Position numbers and translations under genes: made by a program. A DNA stretch of 46,822 nt from Auxenochlorella pyrenoidosa (lineage: Eukaryota; Chlorophyta; Trebouxiophyceae; Chlorellales; Chlorellaceae): assembly GCA_001430745.1 (NCBI GenBank), contig KQ482063.1:1892319-1939140 (forward strand). The letters run 5' to 3'. Shown here piece after piece: positions 25,801-37,868 of this stretch. Position 1 is the stretch's first letter, and every line of letters begins with the position of its first letter. A model generated the notes under the pieces. That model had not been told where the DNA came from. It saw only the letters and a program-made list of their open reading frames with translations, and made no database searches.

Positions 25801-28800
25801 CCACGGGTAGGCCTTGAAGTACGACACGACGCAGCGGCGTTCCCAAAGTGCGGGGAGGCTGCGGCGTACAAGCAGGGTGTGGGGGAGGTGGGCGGGCGCC
25901 CGCGCCCCGCACCTGCGCCGCCTCGTCGATCACCACCACGTCAAACTTGCGGGTGAGGCGCGTGAAGGCGCTGCTGCCGCTGAAGGACAGCGTGGTGCAG
26001 ACTGCGAGTGGGAGGGCGGGCGGGCGGGCGGGCGGGCACGTGAGCAGGCTGCACGGCGCGGGTTGAAAAGAGGTGCAGCGAGGGCCATTTGGGACAGCTG
26101 TCCCCGCAGGCCCTACCCTCCGTTGAGGGTCCAGGCCGGCGTGCAGCCAGCTGAGAAAACAGACGGCGCAGCTACGGCCTGCCTGGCCCCCCTCCCGCCC
26201 CACCGATGTTGGCCTCCTCCAGGATCTGCATGCGCAGGCGGTCCTTCTCCCACCGCGCCACGTTCTGCGGGGCGGCGGAGGGGGCGGAGCAGGCAGAGCA
26301 TGTTGAGGCAGGCAGGCAGGTGTGCGCCCAGGCTCGCGCCGGGCGTCAGAGCCGTGCAGCAAGCGGTCGAGTACCCGGCACACCTCGCGCCGCGCAACCT
26401 GCCGGCTGGAGACCCCCCGGGCCGATGATCGACGGCGACGTGCTCCGCCGCATGACACCCAAGCCAAGCCGGCCGCCAGCTGTTTCACCATCTTTCCTGC
26501 GGCGCCCCTGCTGTCTCCAATCCTCCCCCCCGCCCACCTTGCTGGCGTCGCCGCCCAGTCGGTGGTCCACCAGGGTGTCGAGAGCCACGCTCTGCACGCT
26601 GTGGTGAATGCTCACGCCCACGCGCACCTGGCAGCCGGGGCAGCAAGGGGGTGGCCAGGCGGCGTGACACGAGGCGGAAGGCAGGTCAGGGGGCGGGCAG
26701 GGAGCGAGGCACCTGGGCCGCCCTCACTGCACGTTGCACCGGCGCGAGCCGGAGCACCTGCACCCCTCCCAGCTATGGGCCCTGCCAGCCGAGCCCTGCC
26801 TCGCAACTGCGCTGCCTCATGCACTGCTGGCTGCAGGCGGGCACCCACCACGTTGGGCGTGAACACGCGGCCGTCCTGGTCTGTCAGGCCGACCGTGATC
26901 AGGCGCAGCACAATCTCGTCCAGGGCCGAGTTGGAGGGGGCGCACACCTGGGATGGAGAGAGGGGGGGCCAGCAGGGGTGATAGGGCAGATGGATGGACA
27001 CAGGGCAGGCGTGGATGCACTGGCACCAGCAGACGCAAGCCCTGCAGGAACTTGGAGCAGCAACTCAGCGCCCCGCAGCGGCGGCGCCCCACCAGCACGC
27101 GGGCCTTGGGGCCGTCGTTGCGTCCGATGCGGCGCGGGATGGAGCGGCGCAGCAGTCCAAAGGCGTCAGTGGAGTCGGCCAGCTCGGGGGGGACCACCTC
27201 CTCCCTGCAGCGCGCAGGGCAGGGCAGCGCAGGCGTGGGGTTATCAGGCGCAGTCAGGCGCAGGGCTGTTGACAGCAAGGACAGCAGCGAGCGCTTGTGC
27301 CCAGCACACGGCCTGGCTTGGCTCGGCCACTGCAGCAGCGCGCAGCAGTGGGGGGGGGACGGCCTCCTGCGGGGCCGACCGCTGCCGCAGAGGCTCCCCC
27401 CCCCCGCCGCCCGCTGGGCGCCTCACGCGGACCCGGCCACGGCCGCAGAGCCGCCCCCCGCCGCCCGCTGGGCGTGGCTCACCGAGGGTCTGGCACCCCC
27501 AGCAGGTAGGGGTTGGCCTCCAGCCAGGCTGCGCGCTTGCGCTCCGCCGACAGCCGCCGGTACTTGATGTGCGAGGGCTGCGCCTCGGCCTCCGCCGCGG
27601 TGGGGCTGCCCAGCGCCTCGCCGCCGCCGCCGGGCTTGGCCGAGGCAAAGGCGCCACGCGGCGCCGAGTGCATGATGATGGACAGCAGGCCCAGGATGGT
27701 CTTGGTCTTGCCGGTGCCTGCAAGGGAGGGCCAAGGAGGGGGGCGCACAGTTGTGTGTGAGAGCAAGCGGCACGTTGGGCACGGCTGGAGCAGGCAGGTG
27801 GCCGTGCCCACAGGCCAGCTCGCATGCGTGCGGCACCACCCCTGCAGTCGCCCGCCACCTTCCCAAGCGTGCCTGGCGGGCCCTGGATGAGTACAACCGG
27901 CGAGCCATCCAGCCCGCCTGTCACCGCCTTCATCTGCAGCGGGCAAGGGCAGGAGGAAGGACGGGCCAGGGGGGGGGCCATGGCGGGTGCAGGGTCGGGC
28001 TGAGTGCCAAGAGGCTGTCAGGAGGCGGTGGGCCCGCTGTGCAGGGCCCTCCAGCACTGCCTGGCCAGGCTGGCGCCGTCCGGCCCGCCACGCAGGGCCC
28101 CCCGCCGTCACCAGCGCAGCGCGTGCCGCAAGGTACAGCAACCACGGCACCCCGCACCGAGCCAGACACACCCGGCTCGCGTGCTGGCATCAGCGTCGCG
28201 GCAGCGCCTGCGCACGACCCTCAAAAGACGGTGCCGGGTTGCATGCCGCGCACCTGCGAGTCGTTGTACGTCTTTTGCATGGACGCCTTCATCTGGGGGG
28301 GCACCTCGAGCTTGCCGCGCGCCGCCAGCAGGCTCTGGGAGGGCTGCGGGGTGGCGGGAGGGCCGAGGGCAGGCAGCGGGTCGGCGGCAACGGCTCACCA
28401 GTGCGCAAAGGCAGCACCGGTGGGCGGTGCAGTCCCTGCAATCTCTGCACTTACGGCACAAAAGGGACCACACGTGGCATTAGGAGCCCCTGGCGCACTC
28501 ACAAGCCCTGCCCAGGGCACGTCTGCAGGCCACAGGCGGGGGCAGGGCGGGCACTACACCAGCGCACCTTTGCGGAGAGCAGCACGTCGCGCAGCGGCAG
28601 GTGGCCGATGCAGTGCAGCGCCGCCCACTCGCGCATGATGGTGCTCATCCCCGACAGTTTGAGCACAAACCAGCGGGAGTTGACCTTGCTGATGGCCGCC
28701 CGCATGTTGCGGGCGCTGCAGGCGCAGGGGGGATACACCCGAGGGGCCAGGTCCATGAAAGGGGCAGCCTGTCAGGCTGGGCCCAGCACTCTGCGCAAAG

Positions 28801-30251
28801 CACACCGGCAGCCTGCGCTCAAGCAAAGCAGGCAGGGCAGGGCAGGCGGCGAGTGCTGCCAGGGAGCGCTGCCAGCGCGCCCCGTTCCAGCCCCTGGGCG
28901 CAGTGCCGGGCCTCACCGCTGCAGGCCGCGTGCGTTGCCCGCCTGGGCGGCGTCTGTGAGGCGGAAGCGCACGCGCACCGACTGGTCGCCCTCGTGCCCC
29001 TCCACGCAGCCCAGGGCGTGGTGCAGCTCGTCACCAGCATCCTCCTGCGGTGGCGGCAGCAGCAGGGGGTGGGGGGCAGGGGGCGTTCGGGCCACAAGGG
29101 GGGGGCCTGCCTCTCAGGAGAGGGAGGTGGCAAGGTCACTGCAGCGTGCAACCGATCAAGCCTGCCACAGGTGGAGCAGGCAGGCGGGCAGGCGGGCGGG
29201 CAGGCGGGGCCACTCAACATCCCAGGCATCGGCCTGGCGGTGGGCCGCGCCCCCCGCACCTCTGGGTTGTCGCGGCTGAGCATGAGCATGTCGTTGTCGT
29301 GGAAGGTGCTGCTGACGCCCGGCGGCAGCGTGAGGCGCACAATGAGCGACTCATCCTCGACGCGCGGCGTGACAGCCGCCACCACCGCTGGCTGCACGGG
29401 GGTGGCAACCGGGGCGCACCAGACTTGGGCAGGCTACCTCAGCATGCGCGGCGTGCGCCTGCGATTGCACGCCTCCCCAGTCGCCTGCTGCGCCCTCGCT
29501 GTACACCGCCAGGTGCCATGCGTGACAGACACTGCAGCACAGCAGCCGCCGTCGCCCCAGCCCCTGCCCCCTGCCTGCTTGCCTGAGAGGTGAGCACCTG
29601 GCCCTCCTCCTGGCCGCGCAGCATCTGCGCCGCGCACTCCTCCAAAAGCAGCGGCTCAAAGACGCGCACATAGTCCTGCGGAGAGTGAGGTGCACCCCCC
29701 ACCCCAGGTGTTCGGTGCCATGCGACGCCATGGCCGGATGCTGGCCCGACAACCCATCCAGACACGCCTGTGTACATGATCCAGCCCCCAGCACTGCACC
29801 AATGCTTCCCGCAGCAAACAGAACAGCTGCGTGGCATGCGCGCCCGCCGCGGCCGCTGGCCCCCACCTCAACCAGCGCAAACTGCTTGGGTATGGTGGGC
29901 AGCTCCGAGATGGGGCCCCCGCCCTCCGCCATCTTGCGCTCCAGCTCCCAGTAGTCCCAGGACAGCAGGATGTCTGCCGGCGGGGTGCGTGGGGCGTGCA
30001 CAGCGAGGTGGGCAGAGGGAGTGGCAGCAAGTACAAGCTGCCGGCGGCGCGGCAGGACATGCGCACACACAGGATAGAGCTAACAAGTGTTGTTCGGTCT
30101 ATACACTGGCCTTTCAGAGGAACGAAGCTTGCAGAATCGACGAGCCATGGCGGCAGCAAGGAAGCACTGGCACCAGCGGCAAGAGGCAGGTGACAGTGGC
30201 AGCAGCGGCGGCGAGCCCACCCTGCAGCTGCGCGGCATACTGGCTCTCCAT
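22900..30251 (-). CDS. MAA3: SEN1/senataxin-like helicase, MAGATAMA3 type (contains assembly gap)
   Basis: Superfamily 1B RNA/DNA helicase related to yeast Sen1 and plant MAGATAMA3. Exons before the gap: 30251-30221, 29973-29867, 29675-29583, 29391-29260, 29044-28917, 28715-28568, 28334-28254, 27933-27873, 27717-27483, 27204-27093, 26947-26849, 26627-26538, 26264-26204, 26001-25913, 25757-25656. After the gap: ?-24429, 24221-24135, 23858-23746, 23537-23434, 23275-23181, 23037-22900. Landmarks: LLSWDYWEL near the start, Walker A GPPGTGKT (258-265, split by an intron), CAPSNSALDE, Walker B DEAAQ (485-489), GDPVQLPATV, then after the gap VAVISPYKAQ, DINTIDGFQGREKD and RRINVGLTRAR (motif VI). The YRMHP-type motif should lie in the gap. 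The first exon encodes only MESQYAAQLQ, so the start is fairly but not fully secure. Three introns use GC donors (29582, 27872, 25655). Confidence 0.92.
24119..24134. repeat. (CA)n microsatellite in helicase intron
   Basis: A CA/AC dinucleotide run ends right at the donor of the exon encoding DINTIDGFQ, so on the sense strand the intron starts GTGTGTGTG. Confidence 0.9.
24518..25442. other. Assembly gap (925 N)
   Basis: Unknown bases fall inside the helicase gene, between the exon with GDPVQLPATV and the exon with VAVISPYKAQ. Open frames that span it are artefacts of the N run. Confidence 1.
26014..26037 (+). repeat. GGGC tetranucleotide repeat in helicase intron
   Basis: A run of GGGC units lies just upstream (in the sense direction) of the exon at 26001-25913. 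On the sense strand it is a C-rich tract before the acceptor. Confidence 0.8.
27402..27474. repeat. Direct repeat, 19 bases, 54-base spacing
   Basis: CCCCGCCGCCCGCTGGGCG occurs at 27402-27420 and 27456-27474, within the helicase intron after exon 9. The flanks share GCCGCAGAG, suggesting a local ~54-base duplication. Confidence 0.85.
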
Positions 30252-30871
30252 TTTTCCTGCGCCGTATAGATCTCCTGGAGTGCCTGCAGTGCAGCAAGGG
30301 CGGCCAAATGAGGGAACAGCAAGGTGCCAAATGGTCTGCCTTGCATGTGCAGCCGTGCACTCACCGCGCTAATTTTTGGGCCTCAGGGGCACATCCTCAG
30401 TATGAGATTCGCGCCCTGTCCGCCCCAGGCGTTCCCAGGCCGAATTCTTGTTCTGAAAAGCTTTCGACAGTCCTGCGAAGCACTGCTACCGTTATAGATT
30501 GAGTACTCAAAGCGACGAAAGCCCTCAAAAACTACCAAGGACGGCATGGGAGCGAGTCAGGCATATCGTCGGCAGTGCTCCTGGGCAATTCTCTGCATCT
30601 GCCGATTGTTGGGCGCCTCATTCTGCTTTGCATTGATCACAATCGCAGTAAACAATTCAACCCTCCCATTTAGCCGACTTGCCATCGCCTCTTTCAGCGC
30701 TCGGGCGTCAGTCCAGTGCCAGCACTGGTTAATTTTCCATAAGCAATCCTTAGAAACACCGAGCGACAGCTGCTTCGCACAGCTGTTGTGTGCTGCTGCC
30801 ACCACTGCCGCCACTGCCACCGCCGCCACCCACCGCCACCGCCCTGTCAACTCAATTAACCCGAAGGCAGC
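30252..30871. other. Divergent region, helicase / UXT-like gene
   Basis: Holds the 5' leaders and presumably the promoters of two divergent genes. The middle (30380-30700) is less GC-rich than the exons. No gene or named element is recognised. Confidence 0.5.
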
Positions 30872-32067
30872 ATGGCGGTGGGGCCTGCCATGGAGGATGT
30901 GGACGAAGGCCCCCCGTCGGCTGCTGCGCTGCAAAACTACGAGCGCTTCCGACAGCGCCTGCAGGTGGGCGAGCATGTGTTGTGCCATGCAATATCTCGC
31001 TCCAGCGCCGACAGAGACCGCACCCCCCCGAATGATCAAGCATTGTGGGGCGATGCTTGCCCCAGCACCTGGACGCATTCATCGCGGAGCTTGTCCTCCC
31101 ATTTGACCTCATCCAGGCTGACCTGGCGGCGGCGCGCGCTGTGCGCGACGAGCTGCTGCAGCAGCAGCGGCAGTACGCCGAGCTGCAGGACAACATTGCG
31201 CTGCTGCAGCGGGTGGGTGCCAGGCATGCGGCAGCCGGCGCCTGCTGCCGCCGCCGCTGGGTGCCGCCGAGGGCGTGGGGCCGCCGACTTTTTCATGCCG
31301 TGCTGGCGGTGCTGCGGCGCGAGCACGGGGGCATGTGAAGCGGGCTATCTCTGCGCACGAAGCTGAGCTGGCATCTGCCCTGATGCATGCCGGTGCTTTC
31401 GCTGCCATGCACCTCTTGCCAGCCAGCACCGCCAGCGCTTAGTCGGCTCTCTGTCTGCCACCTTCCAAGCTGCCCATCAGTCCCAAACCTGCGATGCAAC
31501 CTTCAAAACTCCTCATATGACCCTCGCTGCCTTCCGGCCCCTCCCTCTCACAGGAGCAGCTGCAGTCGCTGACGACGCTGGTGCCGCTGGGGGCAGGGCT
31601 GCATGCCCAGGCTGCAGTGCCGGATGCCGCTCGCATCTGCGTGCATGTGGGGCTGGGTTTCCACCCAGGTGAGGGCGGGGCCACTGGTGGTGCGCAGGCT
31701 GGCCACGCTGTGGAAGAGGCTCTCGGTGCTGATCGCCCGTGGCATTCAGTCTTGCACGGGCAGGGGAGGAGCAGGCACCCACACGAGCCTGCTTCCGTGG
31801 TCCTGCTGCCGGCTGCAGCCCCCACACCGGCAGCAGGGACCGGCCCTTGTCAGCGCCCCCGTCCAAGCACCCTCCCCCCGGCTGCTGCCTGCTGCAGAGC
31901 TGACGCTGGATGAGGCGACCGCGGCCGCGGCTGCGCGGCGGCAGCACCTGCAGGGCCGGATAGATGCGAGCAGCGCTGAGCTGGCGGGCATCCTGGCTCA
32001 CCTGCGGCTGGTGGAGCAGGCGCTGGCAGACCTGCAGCAGCTGCGGCAGCAGGGCATTGACACCTGA
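30872..32067 (+). CDS. UXT: UXT-like prefoldin alpha-family protein
   Basis: Exons 30872-30964, 31066-31212, 31554-31668, 31898-32067; 174 residues. The protein has the prefoldin alpha layout: a long N-terminal coiled-coil helix (LPFDLIQADLAAARAVRDEL), a beta-hairpin core with VPDAARICVHVGLGFHPE, then LTLDEATAAAAAR and a second long helix. The core matches the UXT signature (VPDTSRIYV...G.GF.LELTL.EA). UXT is a subunit of the R2TP/prefoldin-like co-chaperone complex, which helps assemble RNA polymerases, PIKKs and snoRNPs. Prefoldin subunit 5 is the main alternative, but the hairpin wording favours UXT. Human UXT has 157 residues. The first ATG is the start; MAVGPAMEDVDEGPP is a short disordered extension. 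Confidence 0.85.
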
Positions 32068-32466
32068 TGCCAGCCGGAGGCAGAAAACCAGCCACAGGCA
32101 CACACCCTCCTCCCCTTCACCAATGACCCACTGTTCCCCGTGCTCCCACCACCACTTCTGCTGTGATGCCTGTACCCTGTGGCCCTCCTGCCTACCACTG
32201 AGGGATTGCGGGCCTGTTTGGCTGGGCAGCGCCTGCGGGGACGACAGCCGAGAAGCCGCCTCGTGCCCAGCCACCCACGCCCCGGGAGGAAAGCACCTCT
32301 CTCAGCTAACCAGCAGCCACCGCGCTTTGCCCAATCCTCTGCTCCACACAAGTCCTAGGGGCGGGGTCCGGGGCAGCCCAAGAGGTCTGCCTGGCTAGAG
32401 GCTGCAACCTGCAGCCTGCTGACCCGCCCCGCCAGGCAACCTTGGAGCGCCAGCTTGCCCTTGGCC
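32068..32466. other. UXT 3' UTR and PAM2-B upstream region
   Basis: No gene seen. Two plus-strand genes follow one another with only ~400 bases between stop and start. Confidence 0.45.
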
Positions 32467-34635
32467 ATGGCTGGCCACCCCTTCTGGGGCCTGCCTGGCC
32501 TGCAGCAGGCGCTGGGGTGCGCGGGATCGCCGCCGGCGCTCCCCTGTGCGCTGGAGCCCGTCGCCGCCGCTGCCGGGCCGGCGCTGCAGGGCGCCCGCGA
32601 GGCGCCCGCCAACGGCGCCGCGCTGGCGCAGCTGCGCCGGACGCTGGAGGACCGCCAGGGGCTGCTGGATGCGGCCCTAGGCAGGGCAGAGATTGCAGAG
32701 CGGCAGCTGGCAGAGCAGCAGGGCGCTGCCGAGGCGGCGCGGGCGGCTGCACAACGGGCGGAAGAGGCACGAGAGGCGGCGGCGCGGGAGGCGGCTGCCA
32801 AGGCAGACGCCCTCACTGCCGGCATGCGGGAGCTGTCTGACCAGGTGGCTGCGCTGCAGGAGCAGCTGGGCAGCGCAGAGGGCAGGGCAGCTGGCACGCT
32901 GCGCGAGCTGCGGCAGGCGCGCGAGCGCGCGGCCTCGGCAGAGGCCCAGGTGCAGCAGCTGCAACGGCAGCTGTATGCTACAGGCCGCGGCTACAGGGGC
33001 TGGTGGTGGGGCGGCGATGCCCTGCGGGGCAACCACGCGCCGCCCCCGCCGCCGCCTCTGCCGCCCCCGCCAGCGCCCGGACAGCAGGGCGGCAAGGGGC
33101 ATGCTGGCTGGCAGCCGCCACCGCCGCCCGAGCCGCCCCCTTCGGCCCCTCGCCACCACCCCTCCTCCAGCGGTGATTCCGATAGCTGGCAGCCCACTGT
33201 TTCACCCCGCCAGCAGCAGCACAGCCAGCCAGGCTCTGGCCGCTCGCTGCAATCAAGCCCTTCGCCGCTGCAGCAGCAGGGAGGGCAGGTGCAGGTGGGC
33301 TCGCCGCCAGACCGCCAGCCATCACGCCACCTGTGGGTGGGCAACCTGCCCAGCTCGCTGTCCGACTCCTCCGGGCCCTGGCTGCTGTGGCAGGAGTTCG
33401 TGCCGTTTGGACAGATCGAGTCCGGTGAGGCCCGGGGTCGGTGCGGGGCCCGTTGCAGCCAAGAGCTTGTGCCGGGGCCAGGGCAGTGCCCGTGATGCCG
33501 GCCAGCCTACCGAGGCATGGGGGTTGCAATGCGCGGGGCGAGCCGGTCTTGTGCACACGCTGCCCCCTGTTGGGAGGGGAAGAGTGGTGTCGTGCAGTGA
33601 CGGGGTCCACGGCTGCACAGCGCGCAGATCCGTTCTGCGCGCCCGCCTGCAGCCAGCAGCCACGCCGCTGCCCTTCACTCTGTGCCTGCTCGGCTCACAT
33701 GCCCGCCGGCCCTGGTGCAGTGTACGTGGGGCGGCACCCCTCCAGGGACGACCTGGGCTACGCCATTGTCAACTACAGCGCCGCCGCCAGCGCCACCGCC
33801 GCCATGCAGGCGTTGGACGACCGCGTGGTGCCGCGCCTGGCAGGTGTGTGGCCGCCTGCCTGCGGCTGCCTTCCGCCTGCTTGTTGCCTGCTTTTCCCGT
33901 TGGGGGAGGCTATGCAGCACAGCAGAGGGCAGGCAACGGGCAGTGCTGCCGTCTGCACAGACCAGCTGCGGGGAGCGTGCCGGGCATCGAGCTCTGCCAA
34001 CTGCACTGCCTTGTAATCTCGAAGTGGGCGAGCGCACCCTGCCGAGCACCGGCCAAGTAGCTGCCCCCCTGGCCCGCACACGACCCGGCCCCGCAGGCTC
34101 GGCCCCGCTGGTGCTGCGCTACGCGGCGCCACCCAAGTCAGCCAGCCGCGGCGCCTCTGCGCCCACCACGCCCCGCGCCGCCGCCGGCCAGCCGCTGCAC
34201 AGCTTCCAGCCGGCCCTGCGCCACGCCAGCAGCGAGCCGTCCCTGCCCCACCCGCTGACCCCGCCGCCCCCGCCGCCGCCCCTGCCACACCCGGCTGCAC
34301 ATGCACAGCAGGCGCAGTGCGCGCCCACGTCGCTGCCGCTGTCACTGCCGCTGCCTGTGCCGCTGCCCCAGGCTGGAGCTGCACTGGCAGCGCGAGCAGA
34401 CGAAGGAGCAGCAGCCACGCCAACTTCAGCAGGCATGAATGGCAGCTCAGCAGCCAGCGCAGCTGCCTGGCACCTGGCTGTGAAGCTGCCCGGGCCGGAG
34501 GAGCTGCACGCTGTGGAGGAGGAGGAAGGGGAGGAGGCGCTTGCCAAACCGGCGCACCCGGCTGGGCACGAGGGCGCACCCAGCCCGCCCCTGCTGCGCC
34601 CCTCGGCGCAGCCTTTTGAGCCGCAGCAGGGCTGA
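32467..34635 (+). CDS. Coiled-coil / RRM / PAM2 protein (PAM2-B)
   Basis: Exons 32467-33424, 33721-33843, 34097-34635; 539 residues. An Ala/Glu/Arg-rich coiled coil (~50-175) is followed by a Gly/Trp patch (GYRGWWWGG), a Pro-rich stretch and Gln/Ser-rich sequence. An RRM-like domain (~285-370) comes next: RHLWVGNLP as RNP2, then FVPFGQIES, LGYAIVNYSAAASATAAMQAL (RNP1 region and helix 2), then PLVLRYAAPP. The C-terminal tail has another Pro-rich region and ends LLRPSAQPFEPQQG, a PAM2-type motif. The RNP1 equivalent is degenerate (LGYAIVNY), so RNA contacts may be unusual. The combination of RRM and PAM2 recalls plant CID8-13 proteins, which bind poly(A)-binding protein, but the order is reversed and the coiled coil is extra. 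A PABP-associated mRNA regulator is the best inference. Confidence 0.83.
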
Positions 34636-35754
34636 GCCTGCAGGGTCAAGACCGCCCTGCAGAGCCCCTGCAGAGGGATCCCCAAGTTGATTTTTGCGCC
34701 TGAAACTGGAAAAAGAGAGGCAGCTGCCCTTAGCACCATCCAACAAACAGGAGCCGGCGCAAGCCGTGGCTGGCTGGCTCTTGCACAACATTTTTCGGCA
34801 ATTCGCAAACCTTGCAAGCCATCCACCCTTTTGGCTAGCCCTTCCCCGTGGGGGCCAAGCACCTCCATCTGGTACCGAGCGCTGTGCCTGCTGAGCACTT
34901 CAGGCACTCCCCCTGTCCTGCAACCCTCACGCTGCCCTGCCGCACCTTTGAACACCATGGATGTGCAGTCTGCATGCATGTTCCGTCTGCCTGCCTTTCC
35001 TGCCTACTTGATGCGCTTGCGTCCCTTCTGCGTTGACTGTCAGAGGCAGCAGCCTAGCACTTTCGAAAAAATTCTGAGAATGCTGATTGTCTTTTGTGAT
35101 TTGATGGTGAGTGTGCAGGCGCGGTCGGTGCGACATGGTTGCATGGTGAAGCCGCCGATGATGTGTTAGTGCAGAGGTAGAGCAGGCAGAGCTGACAGCC
35201 CAATAAGAGCAACTGCAGCATGGTCGTAGTGACTGGGGCGGGGAGCAATCGCAGCGCTGCCTTGAGATGCAATGTCAACGGCAAGCTGCACGCACTCCTC
35301 CACAAGTTATGCTTCATGTTTGATGCCGTTACACCGCGCATCGCCATGTACACATTACATCTGAATGACAGGAAGAGGTTTAGGCCAGCCCAACTCATCC
35401 AACACCATGGTGCTCCACGATGGGAGGCGGGAGCGGTGCCACCCCAGCGCTGCTACCAGGCAGCTGACAATGCAGCTGGAGATCTGGGGACTTTGCTGCT
35501 CCTGCATCTACACACCCTTGTTCTTCCTACTGAGAGCCTCCAGCGAGTCGCAGGCCCGTCTGTCCCGCAAGGCGAAACGCGAAGCGGGATGTTGTTGCCT
35601 TGCCGAGCGCGGAGGCCAGGTGAGCCCAGATCCGTAGTAACAACATGTGTCGACACAGAGAAGAGGCTTGAAGCTGCAGCAGGAGCGGTCCGACAACGGC
35701 GGGCACCGCACCCACCGCTCCTGCGGCTGCTGCTCACGCTTGCATGCAGGCGCC
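34636..35754. other. Intergenic, no gene recognised
   Basis: It contains the PAM2-B 3' UTR and the upstream region of the secreted-protein gene. Open frames here have no GC3 bias or known domain. The stretch 35040-35110 is AT-richer. Confidence 0.45.
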
Positions 35755-37868
35755 ATGGCGCTGCTGATGCTGGTATGGCTGTTAGCCGGCGGCGCTAACG
35801 CAGGCTTGCCGCTGGACTGCACAGACCCCACTCGTAAGAAAACGAGCCGAGAGGGGGCTCATGGGCTGCATCGCCACCCAGCATGCAGATGGATGCCAAA
35901 AAGCTGCACCACTGACCTCCCACGTGCATGAGCCTTCCTGCCCAGCGCAGGTTGGACGCAGCTGCAGGGCAGCATTACTGGGGGAGCCCTGGCGTCCCTG
36001 TCGGGCTGCCAGGTGCGGCAAGTGTGGCAGTGCTGCCCTGTGTCCAGTTCCGTGCATGCTGCAGGGCTGAAAGCTGGCAGCCTAGCCCTGCTTGCCTGCC
36101 ACCAGCCGGCGCCCCACCTCAATGCAGGCCTCTGCGCTCAGGATGGCCGGCAGAAGTGTCTTTGACCTTGGCGGTCTGGGTGAGGCGGCCAAGGCAGACG
36201 CTGTCAGAAGCAGAGGATGTCCATGCGGTATCCGTTGTCGAGGTGTTGGCCCAGCTCATGTGTGGGGTATCCCATGCTGCGAGGCGGAGCATGCACCGCC
36301 TCGCCAGCCAGTGCCGCCAAGACTCACTGCGTGCGCTTGCGGTTGCTGCACTCACAGGCAGTGTGGCTGTCAACCTTGTCGAGTTCCCGGCCTTCTCAGC
36401 CGGCTGCACCGAGCCAGACACATGCATGCAGTGGTGCCAGGTGGGCGTGGCGATCATGCTGGATGATTGTTTTTTGTCGGAGAGTCCATGCATGGCTGCC
36501 TGTGGAGTAGCGTGGCTCTGTGCCATATGAGAGAGGTGGTACGGCTGTGTCGGCAGGAAAAATAGTGCAGTCTTGCAAGACCTGCGCTACACGCCGCCGC
36601 CCCGCCCGCAGTCGCTGTGCTGCCTGGCCAAGGGCTGCCGCATGGCGCAGGTCCTGTACGACAAGCAGGCAAGGAGGGCGCTTGAGGGGCTCGGGAACCT
36701 TACGACATGTGCAGCCAGACAGAGCCTGCCAGGCAATCCCGGCCGGACTGGCACTCCTGCCTGTCCAGCCCTGCAATGCGCCGGTGCAAGCAGGCTGATG
36801 TCGTCTTTTGTTCCCGCGCCCTGCCACAGCTTGACAACTTTGTTGGATGGATGGACAGCACCTCCAAGTGGACCTGCTGGCAAGCTCAGAGGCTGGGGAT
36901 TCTGGGGATTGCTCTGATGAGGCCCATCGATGGATGCATGCCTGCGCCGATACCTTCCGGCTTGCTCCTCGGCAGGAGCACCGCAGCAGCAGAGAGGTGC
37001 AGAATGGGATACACGAGCACCGCCCATACGATCCCGATCCTTCTTGCAGGCTCTATGGCAGCGGGACTTACGTGCCGGATGCGTCCAACAATTTCACCAC
37101 CTGTTCGATGGCCAGCAGGTGGGGGGCCAGGTGCGCAGTGGTGAACTCAGAGGGCCGTCTGGTGACGGTCTGGTCCTGCATCCGCAACCGCCTGGTCGGC
37201 ACGCCCGCCTCGACCCCCGCTGCCCGCAGCGCAAACTGCCGAGCAACGGTGAAGGCGAGCTTCCCGATGAACGACACGGTCTACAACTGGCTGACCACTA
37301 CCGCGGCCAGCAGTGAGAGCTCCCGGTGCCGCTGGGTGCCCCTGCAGCGCATGGTGGCAGCTTTGTACCTGCACAATCTGCTGCGCAGCGGCCCCCTGTC
37401 CTGCTGCACCCGAGCTAATACGTGCCGATTGAAGAGGGCACCCCTGCCGTGCTCCTGCCTGCTCGGCACCCCGCAGCCGCGTCCTGCCCAGCCCCAAAGT
37501 ACCGCGTGCCCACCGGCATTCCCAACCCAACACGGCTGAACAACCTGATCCAGAACTTCCCGGTCAACCACAGGACCATTGCGCAAGCGGTTAGTCGCCC
37601 CGGCTTGTGGTGCAGCCCACTGGCAAGTGGAGCCGTGCATCCGGGCGCAGCCACGGGTCGGCAGCGGTGTTGGTGACAGATGGCACGTTGCCTAATGTTA
37701 TCAGCTCACAGCGTGGACCAACTTGACATGTGACTGCTCGCCAACACCCCCCTCGATGACCCTGCCACAATGCAGCTGCGGGCGCGCGGTGAAGCGTTAA
37801 ACTGCCAGTCTGTTGTCTTCCTCGGCCAGCAGTTCTGCCCAGACTACATGCCCAAGTGCGGCAAATAG
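35755..37868 (+). CDS. Secreted Cys-containing protein, family unknown (model incomplete)
   Basis: Exon 1 (35755-35833) encodes a signal peptide, MALLMLVWLLAGGANA, then LPLDCTDPT. Further exons supported by GC3 bias and phase: 36358-36440 (ending CTEPDTCMQWCQ), 36571-36668, 36830-36891, one starting at 37050 and running to about 37345, 37477-37589, and 37776-37868 (ends QQFCPDYMPKCGK, stop TAG). Exons between 35834 and 36357, the join after 36440 and the join before 37477 are not resolved. Cysteines are spread through the protein (CTEPDTC, SLCCLAKGC, WTCW, FTTC, NWLTTT nearby, LNC, FC, KC), as expected for an extracellular disulfide-bonded protein. I do not recognise the family. One donor is GC (36669) and another may be (36892). 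Signal peptide and extracellular location are inferred from the leader. Confidence 0.6.

Noticed and set aside
23310..25817. Very long plus-strand frame of more than 800 codons across the gap
   Set aside because: It runs through 925 N and is antisense to the well-supported helicase exons.
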